Counted from the first letter of the stretch, positions 50,308 to 59,852 are shown. The stretch: 64,000 nt of DNA from Stenotrophomonas sp. 610A2 (GCF_030549615.1 NZ_CP130832.1:3100001-3164000), one strand, 5' to 3'. Program-made: numbers and translations. Notes: generated by a model from the letters alone, not told the origin.

Positions 50308-50535
50308 AAGCCCCCCCATCCGCCCTCCGGGCACCTTCCCCCGCAAGCGGGAGAAGGGAAAGCCACAGCCACAGCCACAGCAACCGCAAGAGCAAGAGCA
50401 AGAGCAACAGCCAAAGCCAAAGCCAAAGCCAAAGCCAAAGCCAAATCAAAGGCCAAGGCCAATGCCAATGCCAAAGCGAAAGCGAGAGCGAGAGCGAGAG
50501 CGAGAGCGAAAAGCGAAAAGCGAAAAGCGAAGCGC
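50308..50535. repeat. Family F palindrome followed by a 175-base hexanucleotide tract
   Basis: A family F element (50308-50360: CATCCGCCCTCCGGGC, then CCCCGCAAGCGGGAGAAGGG) is followed at 50361-50535 by successive arrays of related hexamers: AGCCAC x3, AAGAGC x3, AAAGCC x6, AATGCC x2, GAGAGC x4 and AAAAGCG-like x3. They share the pattern AGC plus A-rich bases. On the opposite strand the units would encode alternating Leu and Ala, but no gene context supports coding. Confidence 0.85.
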
Positions 50536-50622
50536 ACAACCCGCCAGCGTGGCCAGCAACCAACACTCGCATTTACGTGCATATACACATAAACTCCCGC
50601 CATCGCCCTACCCCACAAGCCG

Positions 50623-51051
50623 ATGGACACCTCCAGCCCCTGCACCTGCTTCCAGCTGCGCCGCGCCGCGCGCCGCGTCTCCCAGGTTTACGACCGCCAT
50701 CTGGCCGCCGCCGAGCTGAGCCTCAATGCTTATTCCATCCTGCGCCGCTCCAGCCAGCCGCGGCCGCTGGGCGAGCTCGCTGACGCGTTGGGCATGGACC
50801 GCACCACCCTTACCCGCAACCTCAAGCCATTGCTGGAAGCAGGCCTTCTCAGTGCCGCGCCCGGCGTAGACTCGCGCCAGCGCCAGGTGCAGATCAGCGT
50901 CGCCGGCAAGCGCCGCCTGCAAAAAGCCTTCCCGCTCTGGCAACAGGCGCAGCAGGAAGTTGAAACACGCTTCGGCAGCGCGCGCACGACCACGCTCAAT
51001 CAACAGCTCGAAGCACTCACCCAAGCCCTGGACCAAGGACACGCGGCATGA
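50623..51051 (+). CDS. MarR family regulator
   Basis: The protein has 142 residues with the MarR winged helix: CFQLRRAARRVSQVYDRHLA (dimer helix), GELADALGMDRTTLTRNLKP (recognition) and SRQRQVQISVAGKRRLQKA (wing). The N-terminal Cys8/Cys... in SSPCTCF might be redox-sensitive, which is speculation. Its stop overlaps the start of an MFS transporter (ATGA), so it probably represses that transporter. Confidence 0.9.
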   Translation: MDTSSPCTCFQLRRAARRVSQVYDRHLAAAELSLNAYSILRRSSQPRPLGELADALGMDRTTLTRNLKPLLEAGLLSAAPGVDSRQRQVQISVAGKRRLQKAFPLWQQAQQEVETRFGSARTTTLNQQLEALTQALDQGHAA

Positions 51052-52259
51052 GCACCCAAGCCCCCACCCGCACACCTTGGCTGCTGTTGGTGGCCGCCTC
51101 CAGCATCCTGATGGTCACCATGGGCGTGCGCCAGACCAGCGGCCTGCTGATCGACCCCATCCACGTTTCCACCGGGCTGGGCATCGCCCAGATCAGCTTC
51201 TCGTTGGCGATTGGCCAGTTCGTCTGGGGCGCGGTGCAGCCCTTCTTCGGCGCGATGGCTGACCAGCGCGGCCCCTTGCCGGTACTGGTCGGCGGCGGCC
51301 TGTTGCTGGCCATCGGCCTGCTCGCGGCAACGCTGCTACCCGGTGCCTGGGGATTGAACCTCAGCTTCGGCCTGCTGCTGGCCGCCGGTGCCGGTGCCGG
51401 TAGTTTTTCAGTACTGATCGGCGCCACCGCCTGGCGCATTCCAGCGCAGAAGCGCTCGATGGCGGCCGGCATCATCAACGCGGGCGGCTCGCTCGGGCAG
51501 TTCCTGTTCGCACCACTGGTGCAACTCCTGCTCAGCGCCTTCGGCTGGATCAAGGCCTTGTATGCGCTGGCCTTCATCGTATTGCTTTCGCTGCCCTTGG
51601 CATGGCCGCTGCGCAAGCGCGCACCGCGTGTGGAAGGCGCTGCTGACGGTGATGCATTGCGTCCGCAATTACAGCGCGCCGCACGTAGCCGCAGCTATTG
51701 GTGCCTGCACCTGGGCTTTTTCACCTGTGGTGTGCATATCGCCTTTCTGGTTACCCACCTGCCTGGTGAGATCGCGCTGTGCGGGCTGTCGGCGAATGTG
51801 GCGTCGGTGTCGATTGCCTTGATCGGCCTGTTCAATGTTGCCGGCAGCCTGATCATCGGCGCGATGGGCGAACGCTTCCGCATGAAGTGGCTGCTGTTCT
51901 GGATGTATCTCAGCCGCGCCGTGTTGATCGCGGTCTATCTGGTCTCGCCACCTACGCCGATGACGTTCTATGTCTTTGCTGCGGCACTGGGCTTCACCTG
52001 GCTGGCGACGGTGCCGCCCACCGCCGGACTGGTTGGCAAGCTGTTCGGGCCGCGCCACATGGGCACCTTGTTCGGGCTCACGCTCTTCTCGCACCAGATC
52101 GGCGCCTTCTTCGGTGCGTGGCTGGGCGGGGTGGCGCTGGAATACGGCGGTGACTACAGCTGGATGTGGTACGCCGACATGGGTTTGGCGGTTGCCGCCG
52201 CCCTGGTCAACCTGCCCATCCGCGAGGCACGGCTGCACAAGCAAGCGGTCGCAAGCTGA
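51048..52259 (+). CDS. MFS transporter controlled by MarR
   Basis: The protein has 403 residues with 12 predicted helices. Segments such as LVAASSILMVTMGVRQTSGL at the start, GAMADQRGPLPVLVGGGLLL (loop 2-3 motif) and FGPRHMGTLFGLTLFSHQIG (loop 10-11) fit the major facilitator fold, near the OFA/oxalate-formate-like group. Substrate unknown. The start overlaps marR by four bases. Confidence 0.9.
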   Translation: MSTQAPTRTPWLLLVAASSILMVTMGVRQTSGLLIDPIHVSTGLGIAQISFSLAIGQFVWGAVQPFFGAMADQRGPLPVLVGGGLLLAIGLLAATLLPGAWGLNLSFGLLLAAGAGAGSFSVLIGATAWRIPAQKRSMAAGIINAGGSLGQFLFAPLVQLLLSAFGWIKALYALAFIVLLSLPLAWPLRKRAPRVEGAADGDALRPQLQRAARSRSYWCLHLGFFTCGVHIAFLVTHLPGEIALCGLSANVASVSIALIGLFNVAGSLIIGAMGERFRMKWLLFWMYLSRAVLIAVYLVSPPTPMTFYVFAAALGFTWLATVPPTAGLVGKLFGPRHMGTLFGLTLFSHQIGAFFGAWLGGVALEYGGDYSWMWYADMGLAVAAALVNLPIREARLHKQAVAS

Positions 52260-52304
52260 ACGAACCGGGGCCATTCAGGCCCCATTTCGCGCCACGCATT
52301 GAAA

Positions 52305-52322
52305 CCGGACAATTTTGTCCGG
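52305..52322. promoter_or_regulatory. Perfect inverted repeat, candidate TetR operator
   Basis: CCGGACAA, two T bases, TTGTCCGG form a perfect 8-base dyad 12 bases before the tetR start. It lies in the gap after the MFS gene and is the natural binding site for the downstream TetR. Confidence 0.75.
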
Positions 52323-52334
52323 ATCATATGTGGC

Positions 52335-52904
52335 ATGACTTCCATACGCTCCGATGCCGCCGCACGGCGTGCCTTGCTGCTGGACGCGGCCGATGCCGTG
52401 TTCGGCGAGCACGGCATCACCGCCCCACTTGACCTTGTGGTGGAACGGGCAGGCGTTGGCCGGGCCACGCTGTACCGCAACTTCCCTGACCGCACCGCGT
52501 TGATCGAGGCGCTGCTGCAACGGACGGTGGAGAAGATCGAAGCCCACGTGCAGGAACTGGGCGAGCGCGATGACGCCTTGTTCGAGCTGATCGTCGGCAT
52601 GGCCAGGCGCATCGTGCACTCGCCAGCATTGGCCGATTACTGGCGCGCGGTGGATCCGGACGAACCGGCGATCAAGTCTGCGCGCGAGCGCATCCTCAGC
52701 CTGTCCGAGCCGGCCTTGATGCGCGCCAAGGCGGCCGGGCTGTGCCGCCAGGACCTGCAGTTGTCCGATATCTCCTTGATTTCCAGCATGCTTGGCGCCG
52801 CCCTGCGTGGTCGCACTGCGGAAGATCGCGCCACCCTCGCACGGCGTGCGATTGAATTGCTGCGACCCGGCCTGTCCGCACAGGCTGCAGCGGAACGCCC
52901 ATGA
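52335..52904 (+). CDS. TetR family transcriptional regulator
   Basis: The protein has 189 residues. The HTH is ALLLDAADAVFGEHGITAPL, LDLVVERAGVGRATLYRNFP. The C-terminal ligand domain lacks recognised features. The start at 52335 is favoured; an upstream in-frame ATG at 52299 would read through the operator dyad. Its stop overlaps the next start (ATGA) and it heads the tetR-MFS-hlyD efflux operon. Confidence 0.9.
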   Translation: MTSIRSDAAARRALLLDAADAVFGEHGITAPLDLVVERAGVGRATLYRNFPDRTALIEALLQRTVEKIEAHVQELGERDDALFELIVGMARRIVHSPALADYWRAVDPDEPAIKSARERILSLSEPALMRAKAAGLCRQDLQLSDISLISSMLGAALRGRTAEDRATLARRAIELLRPGLSAQAAAERP

Positions 52905-54565
52905 AACCACTCAAGCCCATTCCGGACTGGGAGGAGCACGAAAAGCCAGCCCTGCCCGGCTCAGCCTCGATGCCGTGGCACCCGCCGTACCGGCGCGCAG
53001 CCTACGCCGCCGTGGCGGTGCTGGTGGCGATCACCGGTGGGCTGGGCAATGCGCTGATCAGCGCCAACCTCCCCCTGATCACCGGGCAGATGGGGCTGCA
53101 GGCCAGCGAGGCCAATTGGTTGGTGGCCGCGTATCTGATGGTCAACGTCAGCGCCAACCTGCTGGTGTTCAAGTTCCGCCAGGAATACGGCATCCGCCTG
53201 TTCGCCGAAATTGGCCTCGGCACCTATGCCGCACTGGCGGTGCTGCACCTGTTTGTCGGCAGCACCACGACTACCCTGCTGGTGCGCGCCGGCAGCGGTT
53301 TCGCCGGTGCCGCCTGCACCACGCTGGGAACGCTGTACATGCTGCAGGCGCTGCCACGCAAATACGTGGGCAACCTGCTGGTGGTCGGCGTCGGCTTGTC
53401 GCAGTTGGCGGTGCCGTTGGCCTGGCTGCTGTCGCCCGGCCTGCTGGACCACGGCGAATGGCAGAACCTGTATCTGTTCGAGGCCGGCCTGGCGCTGTGC
53501 TCGTTCGCCGCTGTGGTGGTGTTGAAGCTGCCGCCAGGCATCCAGATCAAGGTATTCGAGCGCACCGACTTCCTCACCTTTGCGCTGCTGGCACCCGGCC
53601 TTGCACTGCTGGTGGTGGTGCTGAGCCAGGGCTACCTGCATTGGTGGTTAGACTCACCGTGGCTGGGCTGGGCCTTGGCCGCCGCGGTAGTGCTGATCAC
53701 CACAGGACTGTGCATCGAACATCAGCGCAGGAATCCGCTGCTGCAGGTGCGCTGGCTGATGGGGCCGGTGATGCTGCGCTTCATCGTAGGTGCCTTCCTG
53801 ATCCGCTTCCTCACCAACGAGCAGTCCTACGGGATGATCTCGATGATGCGTGCGTTGGGCATGGGCCCCGACCAGATGGCGCCGCTGTTCGGGGTGATCC
53901 TGATCGGCGTGCTGGTCGGCATTGCCGCCGGCGCGCTTACCTTCGGGCCGAAGGCGTTGATCCCGCAGTTGCTGGTCTCGATCATCCTGCTCGGCGCTGC
54001 CGCCTTCCTCGACCAGCACCGCACCAGCATGGACCGGCCGATGGATTTCGCGCTGAGCCAGTTCTTCGCTGCGGTCGGCAGTGGCATGTTCATGGGCCCG
54101 TTGATGCTGATGGGCATACGCCAAGCAATGGCGCGCGGGCTGGACCATATCGTCTCCTTCATCGTGATCCTGTCACTGACCCAGAGCTTCGGCAGCCTTG
54201 CCGGCTCGGCGTTCCTGAGCAGCTTCCAGCTGCACCGCGAGCACATCTATTCGACTGCCCTGGTCAGCCAGCTCAACCCAGCCGACCCGCAGGTGGCGCG
54301 TCGCCTGCAACTGCAGCAGCAAGCCTACGCGCGCGTCATCACCGACCCGGTACAACTCAAGGCGCAAGCCGCCGCTGCCTTGGCGGCCACGGCCAAGCGT
54401 GAGGCCAATGTACGTGCGTTCAACGATGTATTCGCCTTCAGCGGCTGGGTGGCGATCTGCTTCCTGACATGGCTGTTGCTGGAAGTGACGCTGCGCAATC
54501 CACGTGTGAAACAGGTGATCCGGCGTGAGCGCGCCGGGACCCAGGACAAACGAGCAGAAACATGA
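52901..54565 (+). CDS. EmrB/QacA-like MFS multidrug exporter
   Basis: The protein has 554 residues with about 14 helices (DHA2 type). Segments: AVAVLVAITGGLGNALISAN, YLMVNVSANLLVFKFRQEYG, VRAGSGFAGAACTTLGTLYM (motif C region). A long periplasmic stretch sits between the last two helices (QLNPADPQVARRLQLQQQAY). Coupled by ATGA overlaps to tetR before and to hlyD after. With the HlyD protein it should form a tripartite pump; no outer-membrane factor gene is in the window. Confidence 0.92.
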   Translation: MKPLKPIPDWEEHEKPALPGSASMPWHPPYRRAAYAAVAVLVAITGGLGNALISANLPLITGQMGLQASEANWLVAAYLMVNVSANLLVFKFRQEYGIRLFAEIGLGTYAALAVLHLFVGSTTTTLLVRAGSGFAGAACTTLGTLYMLQALPRKYVGNLLVVGVGLSQLAVPLAWLLSPGLLDHGEWQNLYLFEAGLALCSFAAVVVLKLPPGIQIKVFERTDFLTFALLAPGLALLVVVLSQGYLHWWLDSPWLGWALAAAVVLITTGLCIEHQRRNPLLQVRWLMGPVMLRFIVGAFLIRFLTNEQSYGMISMMRALGMGPDQMAPLFGVILIGVLVGIAAGALTFGPKALIPQLLVSIILLGAAAFLDQHRTSMDRPMDFALSQFFAAVGSGMFMGPLMLMGIRQAMARGLDHIVSFIVILSLTQSFGSLAGSAFLSSFQLHREHIYSTALVSQLNPADPQVARRLQLQQQAYARVITDPVQLKAQAAAALAATAKREANVRAFNDVFAFSGWVAICFLTWLLLEVTLRNPRVKQVIRRERAGTQDKRAET

Positions 54566-55719
54566 GCAACAAGACCGAGAAGACTCCAGCAACACCGGCA
54601 CCCGCACCGGTATCCAAGTACAACCGTCCAAGCCGCGCCAGCGTGGTGGTGATGATCGTCATCGCCCTGCTCGGGCTGACCCTGATCCTGCGCGCCTGGC
54701 AGTTGTGGCCGTTCACCAGCACGCACATGCATACCGATGATGCTTATGTGCGCGGCCAGGTGACGGTGCTGGCCCCACAGGTAAGTGGCTACGTCACCGA
54801 GGTGCTGGTCAGTGACTTCGATCACGTCAAACAGGGCCAGCCGCTGCTGCGCATCGACAGCCGCATCTACCAGCAGAAGGTTGACCAGGCCCAGGCCTCG
54901 CTGGACGATGCACGCGCGCAGCTGGCCAACTCCGACCAGAGCCAGGCGCAGAACCGCGCCCAGATCAGTTCGGCGCGCGCCAACTATTCAGCCGAACAGG
55001 CCGAGCAGCAGCGCAGCCGCACCGAGCTGCAGCGTTACGAGCAACTGGCCGCACAGCAACTGATATCCAACAGCGACCGCGACAAGCTGCGCTCTTCTGC
55101 GCAGGTGGCAAGCGCCGGTGTTGCGCAGTCGCAGGCGGCAATCCACATTGCCGAACAGACCCTCACGTCCACACAGGTTGCCCGCAAGGGCCTGGAGGCC
55201 AAGGTCGCGATGGCCGAGGCCGCGCTGGAACTGGCGAAGATCGACCTCGACAACACCGTCATCAAGGCGCCGCGTGATGGCCAGGTATCGGAAGCGAGCG
55301 TGCGGCTTGGCCAGTACGTGACCGCCGGCAGCCAGCTACTGTTCCTGGTGCCGGACACGCTGTGGGTAGTAGCCAACTACAAGGAAGGTCAGACCTGGAA
55401 TATGGCGATCGGCCAGCCGGCGACCTTCAGCGTCGACGCCTTCCAGGGCAAGAAGCTGACGGGTCGCATCGAGCAGATCGCGCCTGCCACCGGCTCGGAG
55501 TTTTCGGTGCTCAAGCCCGACAATGCCAGTGGCAACTTCACCAAGGTCGTGCAGCGCCTGCCAATCCGCATCGCCATCGACCCCGATCAGCCCCTTGCCG
55601 CCCGCCTGCGCCCCGGCATGTCGGTGGTGGTGGAAGTGGATACAGCGGCAACGCCTGCGCAAAACCCAACCCCTTCCCAACCCTCCCCTGCTGCACAAGG
55701 GAGGGAGCAACAGCGGTAG
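54562..55719 (+). CDS. HlyD/EmrA family periplasmic adaptor, with repeat-derived C-terminus
   Basis: The protein has 385 residues. The N-terminal membrane helix (VVVMIVIALLGLTLILRAW) is followed by a lipoyl/barrel domain (HTDDAYVRGQVTVLAPQVSG, SGYVTEVLV), a long coiled-coil (about 95-200) and TVIKAPRDGQVSEASVRLGQ. It links EmrB-type pumps to TolC-like channels. The last 20 or so codons (from PTPSQPSPAAQGREQQR) are encoded by a family C palindrome, so the natural C-terminus has probably been extended. Confidence 0.9.
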   Translation: MSNKTEKTPATPAPAPVSKYNRPSRASVVVMIVIALLGLTLILRAWQLWPFTSTHMHTDDAYVRGQVTVLAPQVSGYVTEVLVSDFDHVKQGQPLLRIDSRIYQQKVDQAQASLDDARAQLANSDQSQAQNRAQISSARANYSAEQAEQQRSRTELQRYEQLAAQQLISNSDRDKLRSSAQVASAGVAQSQAAIHIAEQTLTSTQVARKGLEAKVAMAEAALELAKIDLDNTVIKAPRDGQVSEASVRLGQYVTAGSQLLFLVPDTLWVVANYKEGQTWNMAIGQPATFSVDAFQGKKLTGRIEQIAPATGSEFSVLKPDNASGNFTKVVQRLPIRIAIDPDQPLAARLRPGMSVVVEVDTAATPAQNPTPSQPSPAAQGREQQR

Positions 55720-55743
55720 GTAGTGCCGAGCCATGCTCGGCAG
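55668..55743. repeat. Family C palindrome (partly coding) and SMAG copy
   Basis: The family C hairpin (55668-55710, CCCTCCCCTGCTGCACAAGG) lies inside the end of the adaptor gene. The stop codon TAG at 55717-55719 abuts a SMAG copy at 55720-55743. Confidence 0.88.
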
Positions 55744-55854
55744 AGGCTTTACCGACGAAAAGCTGCCCTCACCCCAACCCCCGCTCCGCGCCCCAGTCCT
55801 TGCGCCAGCGCAAGACCGTTCAGAATGGGCACGAACCAGTGGTTCGTAAACGCC

Positions 55855-55982
55855 CCTCCTTCACCCCGCCAGCGGGAGAGGGGCTAAAGCGGTAGTGCCG
55901 AGCCATGCTCGGCAGGGGCTTTCCCGGTAAAGCCCCAAAGCCAACCCCTCCCCAACCCTCCCCTGCTACGCAAGGGAGGGAG
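55855..55982. repeat. Family E-like palindrome, SMAG copy and family C copy
   Basis: A partial E palindrome (55855-55887), a SMAG (55892-55915) with the spacer TTTCCCGGTAAAGCCCC and a C copy (55945-55982) occupy the gene-free gap 55720-56051 (332 bases). A GC-rich remnant at 55765-55800 also resembles E. Confidence 0.8.
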
Positions 55983-56051
55983 CAGGTCCGACCGCACGGA
56001 AGGACCTGAAGCGCTAGGCTGTACCCCTGCCCCCAGCCGGGAGAATCCTCG

Positions 56052-57752
56052 GTGAAACTGCTACTGGCCCTTTCCGTACTCGCTGCACTCACAGCCACCA
56101 ACGCCAACGCAGCCGACACGCTGTACTCCGGCGGTCCCATCGTCACCGTGGATGACAGCCAGCCCAACGCCGAGGCCATCGTCGTGCGCGACGGCCGCAT
56201 CGCCTTTGTCGGCACACGCAAGGCGGCGCGCGATTTCAGCCCACGGGCAAAGCAGATTGATCTGCAGGGCCATACTTTGACGCCGGGTTTCATCGATGCC
56301 CACGGCCATGTCTCTGGCGTTGGCCTGCAGGCGCTGTCGGCCAACCTGCTGCCCGCGCCAGACGGCGAAGGCAATTCGATCCCCGCCCTGCAAAAGATCA
56401 TGCGCGAGTTCCGCGCCCACCCGACCACAGCGGAGGGCTACAAGGTACTGATCGGCTTCGGCTACGACGACTCGCAGTTGGTCGAGCAGCGCGCCCCGAC
56501 CCGCCATGACCTGGATGTAATCGCCACCGATATTCCGGTCATCCTGATGCATCAATCCGGCCACATCGGCGCCTACAACAGCAAGGCGCTGGAACTGGCC
56601 GGCATCACCGCTGACACGCCCAATCCGCCCGGCGGTGTAATCCGTCGCGAACCGGGCAGCAACGTGCCTGATGGTGTGCTTGAGGAAAGCGCGCACAACA
56701 TCGCCCTGGCCAAACTGATGCCGGCGATGACTGCCGAGCAGTCACTGGCCATGATCGAAGCCGGGCAGGCGCTGTACATGAAATACGGCTATACCACTGC
56801 GCAGGATGGCAAGAGCGACGCCGGCACCCTGCAGCTGCTGCCAATGGCGGCCAAAGCCGGCAAGCTCAAGATCGACGTGGTGGCCTATCCCGATATTGAA
56901 GTGGCCCTGCAGAACCCAGTGATGCAAGGCCCGTTCTATGGTTTGAACTACACCGATCACTACCGCATCGGCGGCGTGAAGATCAGTCTGGATGGCTCGC
57001 CGCAGGGCAAGACCGCCTGGCTGACCAAGCCCTACTACAAGGCGCCCGAAGGCGAGAAGCCGGACTACGCCGGCTACCCCGCCTTCCCCACCGCCAAGGT
57101 CGATGACCTCCTCACCCAGGCCTGGGGCCATGGCTGGCAGGTACTGGCGCATGCCAATGGCGACGCCGCCATCGACCAGCTGATCCATGCAGTGTCCGCC
57201 GCCGAAGCCAAGTACCCGGACAAGCATCTCGTCCCCGTGCTGATCCACGGCCAGACCCTGCGCAAGGACCAGGTCGGCGAGCTGCGCCGTCTCGGCATCT
57301 TCCCCTCGCTGTTCCCGATGCACACCTATTACTGGGGCGATTGGCACCGCGACTCGGTGCTGGGCCCGGAACGCGCCGAGAACATCTCACCGACGCAGTG
57401 GGTGCTGGATGCAGGCATGGTGTTCACCTCGCACCATGACGCGCCGGTGGTATTCCCCGATTCAATGCGGGTGCTGGATGCAACGGTCAACCGCGTGACC
57501 CGCAGTGGCCGCGTGCTGGGACCTGATCAGCGCGTATCACCGGTGATCGCGCTGAAGGCGATCACCTTGTGGGCGGCGCGGCAGTACGGCGAGGAAAGCA
57601 GCAAGGGCTCGATCGAAGTCGGCAAGCGCGCCGATCTGGTACTGCTATCGGACAACCCACTGAGCATCGAACGCAGCCAGCTACACACCATCAAGGTGCT
57701 GCAGACCATCAAGGATGGCGAAGTGGTCTACGAGGCAAAGCCGAAGCCGTAA
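56052..57752 (+). CDS. Amidohydrolase 3 family exported enzyme, GTG start
   Basis: The protein has 566 residues. A signal peptide ends in NANAADT. The amidohydrolase core is seen in GHTLTPGFIDAHGHVSGVGL (metal HxH), YTTAQDGKSDAGTL, LAHANGDAAID, VLIHGQ and TSHHDAPVVFPDSM, and it ends RADLVLLSDNPLSI. It resembles the YtcJ-type hydrolases of unknown substrate. GTG at 56052 is preceded by GGGAGAA. The signal peptide predicts a periplasmic enzyme. Confidence 0.88.
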   Translation: MKLLLALSVLAALTATNANAADTLYSGGPIVTVDDSQPNAEAIVVRDGRIAFVGTRKAARDFSPRAKQIDLQGHTLTPGFIDAHGHVSGVGLQALSANLLPAPDGEGNSIPALQKIMREFRAHPTTAEGYKVLIGFGYDDSQLVEQRAPTRHDLDVIATDIPVILMHQSGHIGAYNSKALELAGITADTPNPPGGVIRREPGSNVPDGVLEESAHNIALAKLMPAMTAEQSLAMIEAGQALYMKYGYTTAQDGKSDAGTLQLLPMAAKAGKLKIDVVAYPDIEVALQNPVMQGPFYGLNYTDHYRIGGVKISLDGSPQGKTAWLTKPYYKAPEGEKPDYAGYPAFPTAKVDDLLTQAWGHGWQVLAHANGDAAIDQLIHAVSAAEAKYPDKHLVPVLIHGQTLRKDQVGELRRLGIFPSLFPMHTYYWGDWHRDSVLGPERAENISPTQWVLDAGMVFTSHHDAPVVFPDSMRVLDATVNRVTRSGRVLGPDQRVSPVIALKAITLWAARQYGEESSKGSIEVGKRADLVLLSDNPLSIERSQLHTIKVLQTIKDGEVVYEAKPKP

Positions 57753-57764
57753 GCACGACGAGCT

Positions 57765-57888
57765 GTTGTAGGAGCGGCGTAAGCCGCGAAGCCACTGCAA
57801 CATCCGAAGCCGATAGCACATTGTCCGCACCGAAGTGACCGGGGCGGTCGAGGCCTATCGGCTTCGCGGCTCACGCCGCTCCTACAAG
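57765..57888. repeat. REP-type inverted pair
   Basis: Forward copy at 57765-57791 and inverted copy at 57860-57888 around a spacer with its own symmetry (GCCGATAG and CTATCGGC). Next to it, 57911-57950 holds a degenerate family E palindrome. Confidence 0.88.
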
Positions 57889-57952
57889 GGTCAGTTCTGC
57901 TTGAAGCCTTACCCTCACCCCAACCCCTCCCACAGGAAGAGGGGCTAAAGCA

Positions 57953-58438
57953 TCAGCCTGCGCAGTTCGCGCACAGGCCGTGCACTTCCAGCGTCTGTGC
58001 CTGCGGCTTGAAGCCCAGCTCCTTGGCGCGGGCTTCAAGCTGACGGACGATGTCGCGGTCTTCCAGCTCCACCGCGCTATGGCAGCGGTCGCAGATCAGG
58101 AACGGCACCGAGTGCTGGTTGCTGCTCGGGTGGTGGCAGGCGACGAAGGAGTTGACCGACGACAGCTTGTGCACGAAGCCATTGGCCATCAGGAAATCCA
58201 GCGCGCGGTAGACCGTGGGCGGGGCGTCCGCGCCCACACCCTTGCCTTCGCGTACCCATTCCAGCAGTTCATAAGCCTTGACCGGCTTGCCGGCCTCGGC
58301 GATCAGCCGCAGCACGTTGGCGCGGATCGGGGTCAGCCGCAATCCGCGCTCGCGGCACACCCGTTCGACCACCGCGACAAAGCCGGCCGCGTCTTCGACG
58401 TGGTGGTGCGGGGCGGTACAGGAGTGTGCGTCGGTCAT
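57953..58438 (-). CDS. zur: Zinc uptake regulator, Fur family
   Basis: The protein has 161 residues. The Fur-type winged helix is RGLRLTPIRANVLRLIAEAG with PPTVYRALDFLMANGFVHKL. The structural zinc site uses paired cysteines, C116 and C119 (LICDRCHS) and C156 and C159 (LCANCAG), typical of Zur. His-rich segments (PHHH, CHHPS) fit the sensing site. It represses zinc uptake genes when zinc is bound. GAGGTAGAC is the ribosome binding site, 14 bases after gltX, so it forms the operon gltX-zur. Confidence 0.9.
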   Translation of the reverse strand: MTDAHSCTAPHHHVEDAAGFVAVVERVCRERGLRLTPIRANVLRLIAEAGKPVKAYELLEWVREGKGVGADAPPTVYRALDFLMANGFVHKLSSVNSFVACHHPSSNQHSVPFLICDRCHSAVELEDRDIVRQLEARAKELGFKPQAQTLEVHGLCANCAG

Positions 58439-58451
58439 GTCTACCTCGGGG

Positions 58452-59852
58452 TCAGGCCGTTGGGATCTTGATGAGTGCGGCGTCGATGCGTTTCAAGGCC
58501 TCGTCGCGCCCTGCCAGATACACGGTATGGGAAATGTCAGGACTCACCTGGGTGCCGGTGATGGCCACGCGCAGCGGCTGGGCGACCTTGCCCATGCCGA
58601 TTTCCAGCTGGGCAGCCACATCATGCAGTGCCACGGACACGCCTTCGGCGGTCCATTCAGCAGCGGCCAGCAGTTCACGCGCCTTCGCCAGCGGAACCTC
58701 AGCACCGGCCTTGAAGTGCTTGGCCACGGCCGCTTCGTCGTACTCGTTCAGCGGGGTGTACCAGACCACGGCCTTCTCGGCCATTTCCTTCAGGGTCTGC
58801 ACGCGCTCACGCAGGGCGATGACCACGTCGACCGGAGCCGGGCCCTTGCTGATGTCCAGACCGAGCTTTTCCAGCTGGTAGACCAGGTGCGGAACGATGG
58901 ACTCCGGCGTCTCGGTCTTCAGGAAGTGCTGGTTGACCCAGCCCAGCTTGGCCATGTCCAGGCGCGCGGCCTTGGAATTGCAGTTGGTGACGTCGAACAG
59001 ATCGATCAGCTCCTGGCGGGTGAAGATCTCCTGGTCACCGTGCGACCAGCCCAGGCGGGCCAGGTAGCTCAGCAGCGCCTCAGGCAGGTAGCCCGCGTCC
59101 TTGTACTGCATCACGTCGGCTGCGCCGGTGCGCTTGGACAGCTTTGCGCCCTGCTCGTCCAGGATCATCGGCATATGGCCGAACTTCGGCACCGGCGCGC
59201 CGATGGCCTCGTACAGGTTGATCTGCCGCGGGGTGTTGTTGATGTGGTCATCACCGCGGATGACCTCATTGATGTTCATGTCCCAATCGTCGACCACCAC
59301 CGCGAAGTTGTAGGTGGGGTAGCCGTCCGGGCGGAAGATGACCATGTCATCCAGCTCGCTGTTGGCGATTTCGATATTGCCCTTGATCAGGTCATCGAAC
59401 AGCACCGTGCCTTCAAGCGGGTTCTTGAAGCGGATGACGCGGTTCGGGTCGTCCTTGTACGGCAGGTTCAGCTCGCGGGCGGCGCCGTTGTAGCGCGGCT
59501 TCTCCTGCTTGGCCATGGCGGCTTCACGCATGGCGTCCAGCTCTTCCTTGGTCTCGTAGGCGTAGTACGCCTTGCCCGAGGCGATCAGTTGCTCGGCGAC
59601 TTCCTGATAACGGGCAACGCGCGCGGTCTGGTAGATCGGACCTTCGTCATAGCCCAGGCCCAGCCAGTCCATCGCCTCGAGGATGGCGTCGATGGCAGCC
59701 TGGGTCGAGCGCTCGCGGTCGGTATCTTCAATGCGCAGCACGAACTCACCGCCACGGTGACGCGCCTCCAGCCAGCAGTAAAGCGCGGTGCGGGCGCCAC
59801 CAATGTGCAGGTAGCCGGTGGGACTGGGGGCAAAGCGGGTACGGACGGTCAT
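58452..59852 (-). CDS. gltX: Glutamyl-tRNA synthetase
   Basis: The protein has 466 residues, normal size. The class I signatures are [18 protein letters not shown] and [22 protein letters not shown] and an C-terminal anticodon-binding domain follow. It charges tRNA-Glu in translation. It is the first gene of an apparent operon with zur. Confidence 0.97.
   Translation of the reverse strand: MTVRTRFAPSPTGYLHIGGARTALYCWLEARHRGGEFVLRIEDTDRERSTQAAIDAILEAMDWLGLGYDEGPIYQTARVARYQEVAEQLIASGKAYYAYETKEELDAMREAAMAKQEKPRYNGAARELNLPYKDDPNRVIRFKNPLEGTVLFDDLIKGNIEIANSELDDMVIFRPDGYPTYNFAVVVDDWDMNINEVIRGDDHINNTPRQINLYEAIGAPVPKFGHMPMILDEQGAKLSKRTGAADVMQYKDAGYLPEALLSYLARLGWSHGDQEIFTRQELIDLFDVTNCNSKAARLDMAKLGWVNQHFLKTETPESIVPHLVYQLEKLGLDISKGPAPVDVVIALRERVQTLKEMAEKAVVWYTPLNEYDEAAVAKHFKAGAEVPLAKARELLAAAEWTAEGVSVALHDVAAQLEIGMGKVAQPLRVAITGTQVSPDISHTVYLAGRDEALKRIDAALIKIPTA

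Noticed and set aside
48033..50645. Open frame of 870 codons on the minus strand
   Set aside because: It is antisense to the TonB receptor and its N-terminus translates the hexamer tract as alternating Leu/Ala. It has no domain.
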